From Nymphaea colorata (lineage: Eukaryota; Streptophyta; Magnoliopsida; Nymphaeales; Nymphaeaceae), in contig NC_045142.1 in the NCBI RefSeq assembly GCF_008831285.2, positions 19,471,354 to 19,535,353 of the forward strand: DNA of 64,000 nt. The letters are read 5' to 3'. Made by a program: the position numbers and the translations under genes. Below the pieces are notes generated by a model, which saw only the letters and a program-made list of their open reading frames with translations, did not search any database and was not told the origin of the DNA. Below, piece after piece: positions 10,861-24,672 of this stretch (position 1 is its first letter; the number at the start of each line of letters is the position of its first letter).

Positions 10861-12049
10861 AGTTCCATTTGAGGAACTCTCTGGGCATCCCGGGTACTCT
10901 TCAGATGATAGTCTTGATTTCGTTTTAAGAAAATCATGGTTGAATTGTGCATGTGTCAGCTTGCATTGTCCTTCTTTCAAAGTGGATTTATGTTTGGACA
11001 ATCTTCATGCTCCTTACGTATACTTCAATTGTCAATTTTCTAAGAAAATCTCCATTTCGTTTCTTGTCATGGATGTCTCTATTCATCACTTTTGTTGCAT
11101 ACATGTCTATGTAAGCAATCTCTTTCTCAATAGTTTCATGCATTGTGTGAGTTGAATGGGAAATTGTTAATATATATACTCTTCTTGTTGTATAATCATT
11201 CACATTGATTACTTGCTTTTAGCATGCAGGTTATTAAGATTCATTCATTTTTCGTTTCTTGATACATTTGTATTTGCACTAATAACTTGTTGTTTGCACA
11301 ATTGATCTATTACATGCATACATATACTTAAATTCATATTTCATCAATCATGTGTATATGTGCTATTGAATTTTCTGTTATATCTATTTCTTTTCAAGTT
11401 ATGTTTTACAAACTTCCATCATATATAGGACATGTAATCATTTATAATATTGCATATTGTTACATAGCCTCATTTTTAGCATTCTACTGGTTGATGATTT
11501 TGAATTTGCTTAATAGTGTGAGCAAACACTTAACACCTTAGGAACTAGATCTTTATCATGTGTGATCTAGTTTGTGTGCATCACTCTACACTTAGCTCCT
11601 CATTCTTTATGGATCAATGATGAGCAGAACATGAACCAAATCTCATTTTGGGTCTTCCCACTTCACCAGTCTGATTTTTTATGATCTAATTAGATTATAA
11701 AATTTGCATTCTTTCAAATTCAGGGCAAGTTTGCTTTCTTAGGATTTGGACTACATCTAATTCATATGTATTAGAACGCAAATTCTAATCCTTGGTCTTA
11801 ATAGTACCAAGAAAGGTTGGACCTCTTACCAACAGGCTAGGCCCCGTCTCTCTCGGATTCCTGCACATGAAAAATGGAGGCAAGTACTGGTACTGAATTC
11901 CATCTACACGGTTTGCATACAAGAATGGGAAATGGTGCATGTAAACACACTAGCTAAGAATGCAAAGTACACAATTCTTCGACCACTTACTATCATTTGG
12001 GGCATGTGGAGTAGACATGGCAAACTCGGTGGATTTAAAATCGATGAAC
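10861..12049. other. Gene-free stretch with dispersed repeat copy
   Basis: AT-rich, no gene. The segment 11812-11951 resembles the start of the window (about 11-150), direct orientation, roughly two thirds identity by eye. Confidence 0.4.
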
Positions 12050-12364
12050 TCACCGTCCTCCCTTAGGGCACCCACTAGTCAATGACTGAGACTGTCTATC
12101 AGTATCATGACAAGAAACATCTTGTGCATGTTTTTGGTATGCTAGATTGGTAGACCTAACTGCTGTTGGACACTGCGATGGAATGTGAGCAAACCCATGA
12201 CATTGAAAGCGCTCAGAATCAGAACTAGAGCTACATGTAGGACACTCAGACTTTTCCCCACACTTTAGGGAGCCTGCTCCCTTACCTGGTGGACCATGCT
12301 TATGCTCGTTGGACTCCATAGGCTTGGTTGGATGCTCACTACAGTGTTTTCGTTTGTCCTCCAC
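12050..12364 (-). pseudogene. Ty3/gypsy-like Gag zinc-knuckle remnant
   Basis: A 104-residue frame with a Lys/His/Ser-rich lead and the phrase RFQCHGFAHIPSQCP. This matches the zinc-knuckle region of many plant gypsy Gag proteins (C-x2-C-x4-H-x4-C), except that the first cysteine is arginine, so the knuckle is incomplete. The surrounding sequence gives no protease or RT frames, so this is an isolated, inactive fragment. The assignment depends mainly on this motif. Confidence 0.45.
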
Positions 12365-15300
12365 ATTTAGTCAAATTTTTTACAAGTTGAAATGACTGTT
12401 TTACCCTTTACCATGAAATTTTCAAATTGGTTCTCAAAAACCAAAATTCAAGCACATGGTTAGTTTGGATCAAACAAGCATGTTTCATTTCAACATTGAT
12501 CACCTAGAACCAAATTATCTAGGTCGTCCAAGTTAAAAATGACCATTTTACCCTTGAATTTTGGCAGCCTAGCTTGGAAATTAGGGATTTTCCTCAAATT
12601 TTTGAGAATTGTCCATTTGAGTGATTAGGCTATTTCTCTACTTCACAGTGCCTTAGGAGTTGTCAAAATTGGCACACTAGGGTTTTTTAGCTCTTAGTCC
12701 GATACCCCTAGCTCGACCAATTTACTAAAACTATGCACCTGCCAATTATGGAGCACCAAGGTCATGTCAATTAGTCTCTTCAATTACTATCCGTTCTAGA
12801 ATGCAAATTCGAGTTCTAGATCTTTGTCGAAAAATCAAAATGAAACTCTCTCACCAATTCTAGGTGGTCTGAGCTATAATTCTTATAATCAACACCATGT
12901 TAGCTCATTCTAAGCAAGGATCATATTCTTCAGTGACCAATCTGAATATTTTGGACTTTGATTTCAGCTAATTCATCTGAATTTGAGTTCGATTTCTATT
13001 TTACAAATTTACTAAGTTTCAGAAATTTAGTTTTAGTATAGCTCGACCTTCTAAACTCAATTCTGATCAATCAGGGAGTTAATTTATCGATTTCTTCACA
13101 TGGTTGCGATCAGCAGCACTTCAACAAAATATTTCTAACTCATTGAATGAACATGGCTTCAATCAAAAGTTTTCATTTTGCCCTGCCTAGGCTTCAGTAG
13201 TGGCAATCTTACTACCCATAAAAATTGAATTATTGAGTTTTGAAGGGGCAAGCACAGTCATTTTTTAACCAAATTTCACATAATGTCTTATTTTCACCCT
13301 ATGCACGTCCCAATGATTGCCTACACGACCCACCAGTTTCATTTCCTCTCTAGACGTATTTTTGTCATTTGCTACTATATACATATTTTTCATAAAATGT
13401 ACTAAGTTAGTTTTTTATATACATTCACATCAACCTAGTAGGCTCAAGCCTAGGCTCAGGTCACCTCCATTTTCAATGAACCAATGTTTCCAAAAATAGC
13501 ACCCAGTTGAGCCTAGTAAACATGTGCTTAACGTAGGTCTAAACTCACTTTTCAAAACTGAACCTAGCCCAGGTCCAGCTTAGACACTCAGCCTGAACCC
13601 ACCTAGCCTAGGTCAAGCCAGATACAAGTTCATGCCATTGCAGATTTCAATCTAAATTTCATACCGAAGTCCAACTTCCACATTTCGATCTGATATCCAA
13701 ATCTCTAATCTAAGATCTATTTTCATAGATGCACATTCATCATTCCAAATTTCAAATCTCAATATTAGATCATGAGCCATATCTCAATATCATATCTCAA
13801 TCTGTCTTCTAGAATTTTTTTTCAGTTCTAGACACAGATCAACGTTCCAGTATCAAACCCAAATCTAGAATCCACATGTGAGCTTAATGCAGTTATTTTC
13901 TCACTTCACGCTTAACGTCGATTCATACAAAAAGGTTTGAAACATGCAAAATTTTATGGTAAGCACACCGGCATAGATGAAATCGGAATAGGTATTCGTA
14001 TGTAGCCAGAATGAACATTTTTTTGCTTGATATTTGTTTTAAAGTATCATTTAAATGTGTGTTTTCTATGCTTCATATTATCGCATCATTTGTTTTCCAT
14101 GGTCAATGGCAATATGAATCCATCAGCATTTCTTTGTGTGTGGATTTCTTTTTGTGGAATCAAACTCAGATTTCATTATGAGATCATAGCGAATAAATTT
14201 CAGTTGAAAACATGATTTTAAACTAAAGTTTTGTGTTTCTAGAGGAGAAGAGAAGGACTCAAGCTTAGTCCTAGATAAAAAATTTTGAGGGGATCGACCC
14301 CCCCTCACTACTATAAAAGGGGTCATGCCCCCCTCTCTCTGTAGACACAATTTTCCACATGGCTAGAGAGCCCAATAAATTTACTAAAATTCCAATTGGA
14401 TGCTCACAAAGGCTTGGCTCAAATAAATTAAAAATTTCAAAAGTATTTAGCCTCGGTCTTGGTTTGGGTTGCATAGCACTCAACCAGGCTCACGATACAG
14501 ATCGCAAGAGGGGGCTGGGTCCAATCTTCAGGTTTAGGTAATTTTTGTTTCCCTCCTCTTTCTTTTCTTATTTGCAATTTAGTGTTTTTTCTTTCTTTTG
14601 CGTGTTTTAGTCTTTCTTTTTGCTTCTAGCATGTTTAGTTTAGTTTATTTATTGTTTAGGTCCAACATTTTTCTTATTTGATTTAGTAATGCTATAGTTT
14701 ACCATATTTATTTTTCTAGAAAAGATTTAATTTAATGTCTCTAGGCTAGGCGCTCGGTTCAGGTATTCCCCTCTTGTCCCTCTCTTCTTTCAATTCAATG
14801 CATTTTGCTTAATTAGTTTCCCAATTGATTCACACATATATCTCTTTTTTATTTTCATTAATAATGCATTGCACCATTTATGTACCTAGATCACCCTGCA
14901 CCCGTGCACTCCTTGTTCGAAACTAAACTACGTCAGCCTAGTAACATACCTTGCAACATTAGCCATGGTATGTGAACACTTGAATCTAGTCTAGTCTTCA
15001 CATAGGAACCCTTTTAAAGTCATAGTTTTTCTCTAAAATATTTACAAAATAAACTTTTTAAAATGATTTCAAAAACTTAGGCCATGTAGGTGTTGAGTCA
15101 AACCAAGTTTAATTCTCTAAGACTTAACCTAGACTGGTCTTAGAACCCACTATCTGTCAACCTAGTCCCATGGCCTAGATCCGGTCAACTTTTTTAACAG
15201 CCTTCCATACAAGGTGAACGAAGTCTTTCATAAATCATATGTTTTGACTAGGATCTAACACATTTACTCCAATTAAACAGTCCCCAAGTAGGTTCGTACG

Positions 15301-17440
15301 AAGGTCAGTCAAGACCTAACCCAGTCCTTATGACCGGCCAAGCCCTATTCATTTAAATCTTGAATATTGATCGGATTTGATTAACCTTGAATATGATATT
15401 AAATACAATTATATTGTATTTGGATTGAGATCTTAAGAATGACAATGTTGTATTTCAAATTTTGGATATTAGATCTTAGGTTTAGGATCTTGTTTCCTAG
15501 AACTTGGATTTCGGACCAGACTTGAATTATGAGCATAGATCATAAACCATAGGCCAATCCCCACATAATCAGATCTAAGTCTGTAATTTTGAACAATGTT
15601 GATCACCAAATATGGATCTCTTTTCTCAAAATTTGGATTTCAGAAGATCTAATTGTGAACATAGGATCAAAATTTACTGGATCTCTGACCTTAAATTTTG
15701 GATCATGAGTCTCAATAATATTATATGATGTTTTGGACTTCTATGATATCTCTTATCTCAACTTAGAGCAAGAATTATGTAAAATTTCTTGGATTATGAT
15801 TACAATCTTTGAATTCAAATCTAGTTTTCTCCTTATAGGACTGCATCGTACACCCAAAGTACTCATATTAGATTTAGGATATTGATTTGCATTGATCTAT
15901 GATGGTGCAGACATGAACAATATACCAAATTGATTTTAGTTTGTTCATCAGTCCATTTTTTAGATCTTGTAACAACAACATATGTACATGAACCCAAAGA
16001 AGAGATGGTGGAACTCCTTAGTATACTCCTACATGGATCTAGACTCCTGACGCAGCTGAATATACTTGTAGTAGGTTTGTTGTGCATGACCTGCCTGGAC
16101 AAACTTGGCACTCGTCAGCCTCTCCCTCTACGCCTGTAGGTGAATCTTCTCCTACCACAGTAACTCACATGCCTTTTGTAGCTTTTTCTACCTAGAAATG
16201 TATCGTTGTAATCACCACCTTCTTCTTTAAGACCTCGTGTAGCTCAAAATAACTTACCATTGACTGCATCCAACTATAGTAGAGCTTTTCATCCAATCTG
16301 TCTATGAATTCTAACTGATCAATCTTGAGTCCATATGTATTGTTCACTCTAATGACCTTTTGTGCTGTTGTTGTACTCTGCCCAATGAGTGAGTGTGCTA
16401 AAAATTGTCATCATCTGGCTCTAATAGGGGAGCCTTCTGCCAACTTCATAAAGTGTGCCACCGTGGGGCCTGTGGCCCTTGTAGTAGACCGTGTATTGTG
16501 TGAGATGTCCCAAACCGAGCGGTATGGGAAGATCTGACGTTTGGCCTGTGAGGAGGTGTGGTGCTGAGGAAAACTACCTGGGGACATACGGATGGGGCTG
16601 GAACTCATAGGGCTCAACTAGGTGTGGCCACTGGGAGTTTCAAGGATGAGATGCTGCACTGAGTGGTCATAATGTAGGTTTTAATTAGGATCTAGTTAGA
16701 AATCGACCGGATCATATCTGTATTGATTCACTGGACCCAGATAATGATAGGTGGAATCCATGAGCAAGTCGTGTGGAATATAGGTATGGTCTAGACCTCC
16801 TTAGGATCCAAAATGTATGGTATGGATCTTGGCCGATCTGAAATTGAAGTTGGAGCTCTCTTCGTGTCAGATTTGGCCAATAATAGGTAATAAGATCTGC
16901 CTTAAGTCCACAACGATGGGGTTGAGTCAGTCCCATATCTATGTTTGGGGGTTGATGCGCCCCTGAGGGTTGAGGGTGAGCTAGTCATATGGATCCAAGA
17001 AAAAAAGACAAAAAGAAACTCAAATCGAAACTAGATCATTTTCTTATGTGCTGCTCTTGCACCATAAGTTGATGTAGGAATAGAAAAAAATTGACTCCTC
17101 AAGATCAGGAATCAACTGAATAATTGAAATGATAAGAAGACTACCTAAGGGTTGATAATAAGGAAAGTAGAATAAATAATAAAAAGTGGATCATGTTCTC
17201 TTTCTTTCATCAGCTTCAAACCTTAACAAAGTGAAACGTGGGTATTTAGATCCCCACTAAAAGAAGGAACCAGAATGATCAAACAAAGCTTGAGAAGGGT
17301 CACCTCTATCCCGTCAATGTGTGTGGACCTCCTCACTTGTGCTTCATCTACTCTTGAGTTTCAACTCGGACAAGCATTCACATTGGAGATCTCAATTGGC
17401 ACTTTCATCAACGACGGATCCTGGTGCGACCTATTCCTAG
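12365..17440. other. Gene-free repeat-derived DNA
   Basis: No gene recognised across 5 kb. Texture is repeat-like: recurring 'cctaggctcaggtc' phrases at 13430-13620, recurring 'gatctcaaattt/ttggatctta' phrases at 13680-13870 and 15360-15840, and a possible promoter-like TATAAAAGG at 14312 flanked by C- and G-runs, as in an LTR. No matching second LTR or target duplication was found. Confidence 0.4.
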
Positions 17441-17645
17441 GACTAAGGGCAGAGCCAAGGAGGGGGGGCGCACGGGTCCTGGCCCCATCTCAAAAAAAAT
17501 TACACATAAATTTTAGAAAATTTTATGTCTCATATAAAAATTTTGAAAAATGATATTTTGACCCGTGTCAAAATTTAGAAACTTTAATTTGGCCTCACTC
17601 ATAAAAAATTTCTAATTACATTCGGCATCAACCAATAACCGAAAC
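17440..17645. repeat. Probable dispersed-element end
   Basis: The phrase 'gcagagccaagga' plus a G-run and 'cacgggtcctggcccc', followed by AAAATTTT-rich repeats, resembles a common end type of non-coding plant repeats. A similar 'gacgaacctgaattttgat' phrase is near 25088. Ends and target duplication could not be defined. Confidence 0.3.
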
Positions 17646-17679
17646 AATTAACCCAAGTAGAGTGCTTCCCAACTGCTAA

Positions 17680-18690
17680 CTAGACCTCACCACGATGCAT
17701 GATCTCTATATGCGTTTGTGTGCATGAAATGTCTAAGAGCATTTGAGAAGAGGGGGATACAAATGGAGGGAATGAGAGAAACTTGGGCCATGGGTCAAGG
17801 CCATTGTGGCTGAGCAGGATGCTCCGAGCTTGGCAATCCGGGACAGTTCCCAAGGACAAATCCTCGAACTGGGTCACAAATTCCCTTTCGGTTTATGGGT
17901 TCACGCTAGACCAGCTGGCCTTACCGTAAGTGCTAGTCTATGTGTGGGTGCAGCAGCTTGGGCTATGCCCATGCGACTCAATGAAGGTTGGCCTGTGCTT
18001 GAGAAAATGGCTGGGCTTTGACCGGTGGTTATCGACAAACTCTGGCTTTAGGTCTGAGATATGTGGTACCTCTCGATGAGTCGGTCTGATCAACAGTCCA
18101 CTTGTGGGTGGCTGGTGACTGTTCGGCTTCCACTCGAAGACTATGTGGGGAGAGAGAGAGTGAAGAGGATAGGGTGGCAGCTGGGCGGCGGTGCTGTAGC
18201 AGTGCAACACTGGTGGCAGCTGGACGGCGGTGCTGTAGCAGTGGAACACTGGTGACAGACGGCAGCACAAGACAGCAGACATAATGGGGTGGCACTGGGC
18301 TGTGGTGCAGCCGTAGAGTGGTGGCAGAGTAGTAGCAACCGTTGATGGGCGGTTAGGAAGAAGAAGAGAAGGAAGTGGAGCGGCCAGATGTTGGCGGTAA
18401 GGGCCAGACAATGGCCGAGAGTGATGAACGGCGATGGGAGATGGTGGTGTCCAATGGTTGTGGTTGTAGTGGGCCAGCGGAATGTAGGTTGGTCGCAGAA
18501 CAATGTTGGGGAGTGCAGCGGACAGCCGCAAAAAGTGCATTAGTGTTGGTGGAGCGTTTACATGTAAAATTTTCACATGTAGACCATATGAACGAGATAA
18601 TTTATCTTGTACTCACCTTTGTTTCCATGTGCAGGTATCCAAGAGTTCTGACTCTACCTGTCGATACAAGGGCTGAACATTCTTAATGCC
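17680..18690. repeat. GC-rich island with 39-bp tandem repeat
   Basis: A 39-bp unit beginning 'ggtggcagctgg' occurs twice and a bit at about 18173-18260. Long but overlapping frames are open on both strands (for example 17938-18576 minus, His/Pro/Ser-rich). The frames follow composition and repeat structure and show no domain, so no gene is called. Confidence 0.45.
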
Positions 18691-19440
18691 TTTACTAAGA
18701 GTAATAAGACCAAGGATTAGACTAAATGTTACTTGTTGTCTCAATCCAATAATTTGGATTCATACTTTTATGAGATCTCAATTTTAAGTTTGAAATTTGG
18801 GAAACATTATGGAGATCTAAAATGTTTTAATTTGAAATTGATGTCTAAGATCTATAATTATAACCGCAAGATCCAGGCTTCAATAAACTTGATTTCTTGT
18901 TTGTGATTTTATCTTTGAAGATCCAAATATTCAATTGACCAACCAAACTCCTTGACTTACATACTTTATTGCACTTTCATTGAAATTGACATAGGGTTTA
19001 TGATCCAATTCCAAGGTTCAGGGTTTATCCAACACCCAAAATGGAAGGTTCGAGATCCAAAGTCCGGATGAGCTAAGGCTTAGGCTGGTCAAAGTGTTTA
19101 GATTTGATGGTTTGCACCTAACTACATCAGGTTTGGTTAAGGAAGAACCTAAATAGATTGCTCTGGATTGAAAAGTCCTAATGGGGAATAATCGTTGATA
19201 CTATTTTTAATCTACAGATAAATGCTCAAGGAAATTGTCTAGGATTGTCTCTAGGCTTTGGTTTGGGTAGTGGGCTCTAAGACCGCTCTGGGTAAGGCCT
19301 TAGAGAGCTAACCTAGGGTTAGACTCCACCTCTACATGATCTAGGGTTTTAGAAAATCATTTTGAAAAAGTTGATTTTGAAATCAGTTTGAGAAATACTA
19401 TGTTTTGAGAGTGGTCCTACATGAAGATTGAATTGAACCT
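18691..19440. other. Gene-free AT-rich stretch
   Basis: Nothing recognisable. Short 'gatctaaaattt'-type phrases recur as in 15360-15840. Confidence 0.4.
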
Positions 19441-19454
19441 AGTTGTTCAGATGC

Positions 19455-19950
19455 TAGGGCTAGGGGTGGGCATCGGGCCGGGCCACCTGGCCGAGCGCCC
19501 CGTGATGCAACCGTTGTCGTCTCCGTCGTCGTCGCCGTCCCTGCAATCGTCACCGTCCCCACAGCCTTCACCTTTCTCGTCGCCGTCGCCGTCCCTGCAA
19601 TCGTCACCGTCCCCACAGCCTTCACCTTTCTCGTCGCCGTCCTTGTCCAGGAGGGGAACCTGGGGAGCACGCTCTTGGGCGTGCCGGCCTTCATGTCGCC
19701 GAAGGAGGAGGAGCAGCAGGGGAGCGGGAGCAGGAGACGGGAGGGGGAGCGGGACTTGGAGGAGAGGGAGCGGGAGACAGAGGGGGAGGGGGAGCGAGAG
19801 ATGAAGAAGGAGCGGAAGCGAGAGACGGAGGAGGAGGGGGAGCGGAAGCGAGAGACGGAGGAGGAGCGGGAGACAAAGGAGGAGCGGGACTTGGAGGAGG
19901 GGAAGCGGGAGACGGAGGAGGAGCGAGACTTGCTAAAAAAATATTTTAAA
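19455..19950. repeat. GC-rich pyrimidine/purine satellite island
   Basis: Starts with 'taggggtgggcatcgggccg', a phrase common at hAT-type ends. At 19529-19640 there are two copies of a 48-54-bp unit with 'ccctgcaatcgtcaccgtcc' on a pyrimidine-rich top strand. From 19715 to 19935 the top strand switches to purines, with 'gagacggaggaggagcggga'-type repeats at 12-24-bp spacing. Glu/Arg-rich and Ser/Arg-rich frames on the two strands follow from the repeat and are not genes. Confidence 0.6.
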
Positions 19951-22900
19951 TGAAACATAAACTATCCTCATATATTTACAAAAAGTGTTTTGATATAAAA
20001 CATGCTTTGATTCAAATTGTTTTTATGAAAAATGTTCACTTTTATACTATCAAAATGTTGATGCTATGAGAGCCATTCATTTTTGCTTATTATAAAAAAT
20101 ATATTGAAACCCCAAAAGTGATTAACTTAATATATGTTTAGCATCAACCAATCCTTAAGATCATATTGGTAAGGTTAGATTTCAAGAAAAAAAAAAGCCA
20201 CTTTAAGTATCATATTTAAAAGGTCTCGTTTTTGTCCCCGACCTATTGGTTTGGTTTCTACCAATCACTCTAATAAAATCCTATGAAAGGTCTAATCACA
20301 TTTGCTGTGTGGATTATAAGTTTTTATTTCAAGTACCAAAAAGAAGCAGATTTATTTAGATTAATAATAAAATTTAAATAGTTACCTGTTAGAACATGCA
20401 ATTTGTAAAACATCAATATGAAGCTTTCAAACTGTGTATGAGAACAGCCTGTTGTAGTTTGAATTTCGTATACCGCCATTTTATAGCCGTCCCAGCTAAA
20501 TTTCAACCGATTTTTCTTGAATGGTGGAAACATCAATGATATCAAACAGCCAAAGAGATAATGAATGTATACAATTTACTTTGAAAGAAAGAACTACCAT
20601 AATCTTTTCTGCTTGGATTTTGAATCAGGGATAACAAGCCAATCTCAAGAAGAAGCACTTCGCCTTTCAGTCCCCTCCCTAAATGTTAACATATGAAATT
20701 CAATTCACTCTCAGCAAGAAAATCCAAAATGAAGATTAAATCATATACAAAAGATTTTATCATGAAGCAAAAAAACAAACAAAACAAACAAACAAACAAA
20801 AAGCGAGGACAAAACTGAAAACGAGGATCTGATAAGCCATAAACATCGTGGTGGCTCGGTGGACTTTATACTTAATAGTTAAATACATTCTAGAACTGCA
20901 TACGTATAACAGAATCGGCCATCAGAAACGTAAAGTTAGGTGTGAATAGATGGGAATTGAGTACACAAAGGAAAGCCTAAACGAATCCTTCTACCTGTAA
21001 GTTCGTAAATTTAGGTTGTCACGACGATTCTAAAGCACAAAAGTGCATATACTTTCAATGCTGCGGAAACTTTCAAAAGATTCTATTAAAGTTGTTCTCT
21101 TTCCCATCTAGTTGCCTCAATAATGACCTGATGCATATGAATATTCACTTCTAGGTTACTGGACTCAATTTTCGTCCACACTTGCTAGAATACTCCACAT
21201 GGCTCATCATTGTAATGCTCAACAGACTTATGTGAACCCCTATAACAAGGAGACGTACAGCGATCCATTAAACAGGGATAACATACTGTGTACAAGGTGA
21301 GACGGTACCTGGAGCAGCTGTCAGCCATCAAGCCTATGAAGCCATTCTATGGAGTTACGACATGGCCCGTCCAACCGCAATATCTCACCAGCCTCTGAAG
21401 CCGGACTGCCCTGAACAATTTCCCGTCCTACAAATTGTGGACATTCCACCAAAGATGAGGTAGGATCCGGACCAATTTACAAAGATGGACTGCCCTGAAC
21501 AGTGTCCAACTTGTGCAAACCGTGGACAGTGCCCTTAAATTGAGGTAGATCTGAACCCTTCCCAGTTCCCTCGCAGCCCTCAGCCGACTTCTAAAATACA
21601 TTATTTGCAACCACTCCAGCAATACCCAAATCGACATCCCAATCTGCAAGTTCGTTGTCCAAAACCCGCAGCATCATTCTTGGATCTCTCCGATACACCT
21701 TAAAGCTTCCTAATAATAGATTATGTTAGTCATTAGCCCAAGATTAGGGAAAAGCTTGGCTTTCTCAGTGTGGCTTTATGGCTTGAACCACTCTACAAGA
21801 AGATCAAGCCTGCCTGGAAGCTCCACTTCATTTCGCTCCTCCCAGCAACTGACCAATGTGCAGAATTCTGGTCAATCAAACTCCATGAATCTACAGTTAA
21901 TCGAGTTTACTCGGACACTCTCTAACTCTGTACCCTCAACAAACCTGAAATTATAAAAGGTCCCCATCTGTTCATTAGTTGACATCGTTCAAGCAAAAAT
22001 GAGAAAAAAAAGGAATAGGTCACAAAAATGAGCAACATCACAGAAAGAGACCCAAGACCACCTCCACCTAAGCTCATTGTTTCTTCACTTCTTTGTAAGC
22101 ACCATAATTTCTAAGCTTTCTATTATTAGGAAAGAGCTGAAAAGCAAGGATTACCACATCAAAAATCAACTTAGAATCAGGTTAAGGTCGTGAAAGTTTA
22201 AGCTGATTCAGATACTTTATTTTCCAGATCCTATCACAAACTAAGATATTGATGCTCTGGGCTCTATACTACAATTTGCAATATTTGAAATCTCAGCATC
22301 TCCTCTCTGCTAGAATAGGCACTCTACTACTACAGGCTTCACCTAATCAACTTCAAATGGCAAGTATCTATCTCCTTGACAATTCTACCATGACATCAAT
22401 ATGACAGTCATACATAATAACAAAGTGTCATCAATATGGAAGCTCTATTCTTATGTCACTAGCTCTCTTGCCTAACACCAGGCAGTTCATGAATAGGGCT
22501 TCTCCAGCATGTTTCCAGTTAAATCCACCGATCGTCTTCTTCAAACTATCTATCTTGAGTTTGATAGACACAATAGTCTTCCTGCACAAGGCAACCAGAA
22601 TGCATCCAACCTTCACAGATGCACTGCAAAAGTATCCCCTCTTTATTTGGCACCAAGTTACTTAGAAGGCAGACAAATGATTTTGCTCCAAACTTCCCCC
22701 AGCTTGTGCACAGTGCCTTAAATAAGCCTAGCAACTCTTGCTTAATGTGTTGTCCTTAAATCAAATTGCTATCAGCAACAATATGATTCATCGAAAACCA
22801 AGTCAAATCCATGTCTTGGAAGAAATTTCCTTTTTCCCAAACCAGAAGCTACACACACTCTAAATATGGATTGAAAGTATTCAGCATAGCAGGATCCGCA

Positions 22901-24404
22901 GCTTTCATGCAGGAAGATACAATTTGATTCCCATGAATGTCACTGGTTGCACAAGTCATAGCTGCAGGAATACCACCATTGGCCAAGGAGGTACACCCAA
23001 AGGGCTTCACTAGTTTCCAAGAGGATGTAGTTCCACGTTTTGATTCATTAAAAAATTGTTTTTCTTTAGATGTAGTTCGTCAGAGGTGTGAACTTAAAAA
23101 TGACAGTTCTTCTCTGTTTAGGCTGATAAATAGAACAGTATAGCTGCTAGCAAAAGCATACCCTCTTTAAGAATTGTCGCATGATAAGCCAGTCAATTGT
23201 CGCCATCCACAACTAGAAGGAACACTCAATTGCCATCATTCACAAATTCACAATTGAAAGCACCTCAGAACATCACTTTCTGTAAGATTAGCGCATCTCA
23301 ACTGAACCGATCCCCTTCCTTTCAGAAATATCTCTTACTCTATGCTACATGGGCACTTCAGTTAGCACGCATATCCCATCTTGACATGTGTGACACTCTT
23401 CGACCTCTAACAAACATCATCATACATAGTCCAGCTAACATTATATCTATACCATTATGCATGCCCTTGAATTATGATGCTGATATTGCATTTATACATA
23501 TCCTTTATTATGGATTTGTCATCAATTATGCATTTAATTATAACTAAGATAACCTAGAATTTGTTCAAGAAGGCAGCACATGAGAGAATTTTTGTTGCTT
23601 TAGGTTAAGAATCATTCAGATGCATGTACAGCCATGTCAAGCATCATGCAATGTGTGCCAGTTCCTTCATCCACATCCATGTGGCATAGCTCCTATTTAT
23701 GCAGCCAATGTCATTATGCAGTTCCATGTGTCAGAAATCTAAAACATGAAGGACCAAAGGGCCTAAAAGAAAAATCTGATGAAAATGTAAAATCCATGTT
23801 AAACAACTCAAACCAAATAGGAAAACAATATACTTGCATATACACATGTACATATATATGAGATAGAAAGAGAGAGACATTAAAATAAGTTTAGGGGAAG
23901 CATTGCATGTATCAGAATACTCATTTGGCTTCATCCCTAAGAAGATCCTCAATAGAAGACATTTTTTGTTAAGGCAGCTTATAAAATGATTTATGGAGAA
24001 AATAGAACAACTTATATGTGGTCCCCGCAGACTTAGAAAGAGCTTACGATAGAGTTTACCATAGTCATCAAGTTTTTAGCTAGTTAGGAGCACACCAATG
24101 GCCAATTTTAAACTTATATCTCCCTGCTACTCACTAATGCTGCAACAGCCATTAGGAAATAGGTTCTTTGCTCTATGTTCATTACAGATGATGAACCACA
24201 TATTATAGAACAGAAGTTAGCCATGACTATGTGCTGGTATGAATTTGACAAGAAAGCTTAAGCAGCAGCGAAGCTGAATCACAGGTGGAACCATAGGAAA
24301 AAAAAAGTTCATTTTTAGCAAAGGCCTCAATCTTGGATCTAGGTCACAGGATTGAGAAATGAAAATAGTAATCAAATGTTCAGGTAGGGCACTTACTTTT
24401 TCCT
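19951..24404. other. Stretch without a confident gene
   Basis: AT-rich, with possible decayed coding fragments that I could not assemble. On the minus strand, 20389-20518 stays open and ends at a good GT donor, but it cannot be joined in phase with the open stretch at 20606-20681. The segment 21300-22740 has higher GC and short frames without domains. It could be intron sequence of an unrecognised minus-strand gene starting near 25967. Confidence 0.3.
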
Positions 24405-24672
24405 CGTAACCTGTGAACTTTTTATATTGATGATAACAAATCACAAAAAATAAAACTAAGAATGAAGAGGCAAATTAAGCATACCCATCATTTACTAAAA
24501 TAATTTAGCATTCCAGAAAACAAATGAAAATAAAATCGTAACCTGTGAACTTTTTATATTGACGATAACAAATCACAAAAAATCTAAGAAAACTAAGAAT
24601 GAAGAGGCAAATTAAGCATACCCATCATTTACTAAAATAATTTAGCATTCCAGAAAACAAATGAAAATAAAA
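24405..24672 (+). repeat. 132-bp tandem duplication
   Basis: Two nearly identical head-to-tail copies starting at 24405 and 24537, each beginning 'cgtaacctgtgaac'. They differ by a g/c change in 'gatgat/gacgat' and a short insertion in copy two. Confidence 0.9.

Noticed and set aside
17938-18576. 212-residue minus-strand open frame
   Set aside because: It crosses a 39-bp tandem repeat, overlaps open frames on the other strand, and has no domain; openness follows GC-rich composition.
19398-19958. Ser/Arg-rich and Glu/Arg-rich frames on opposite strands
   Set aside because: Translations of the purine/pyrimidine repeat; not protein-like beyond the repeat.
20389-20681. Two minus-strand exon-like stretches
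   Set aside because: Each has a plausible splice site, but they cannot be joined in the same reading phase, and the product is not recognised.
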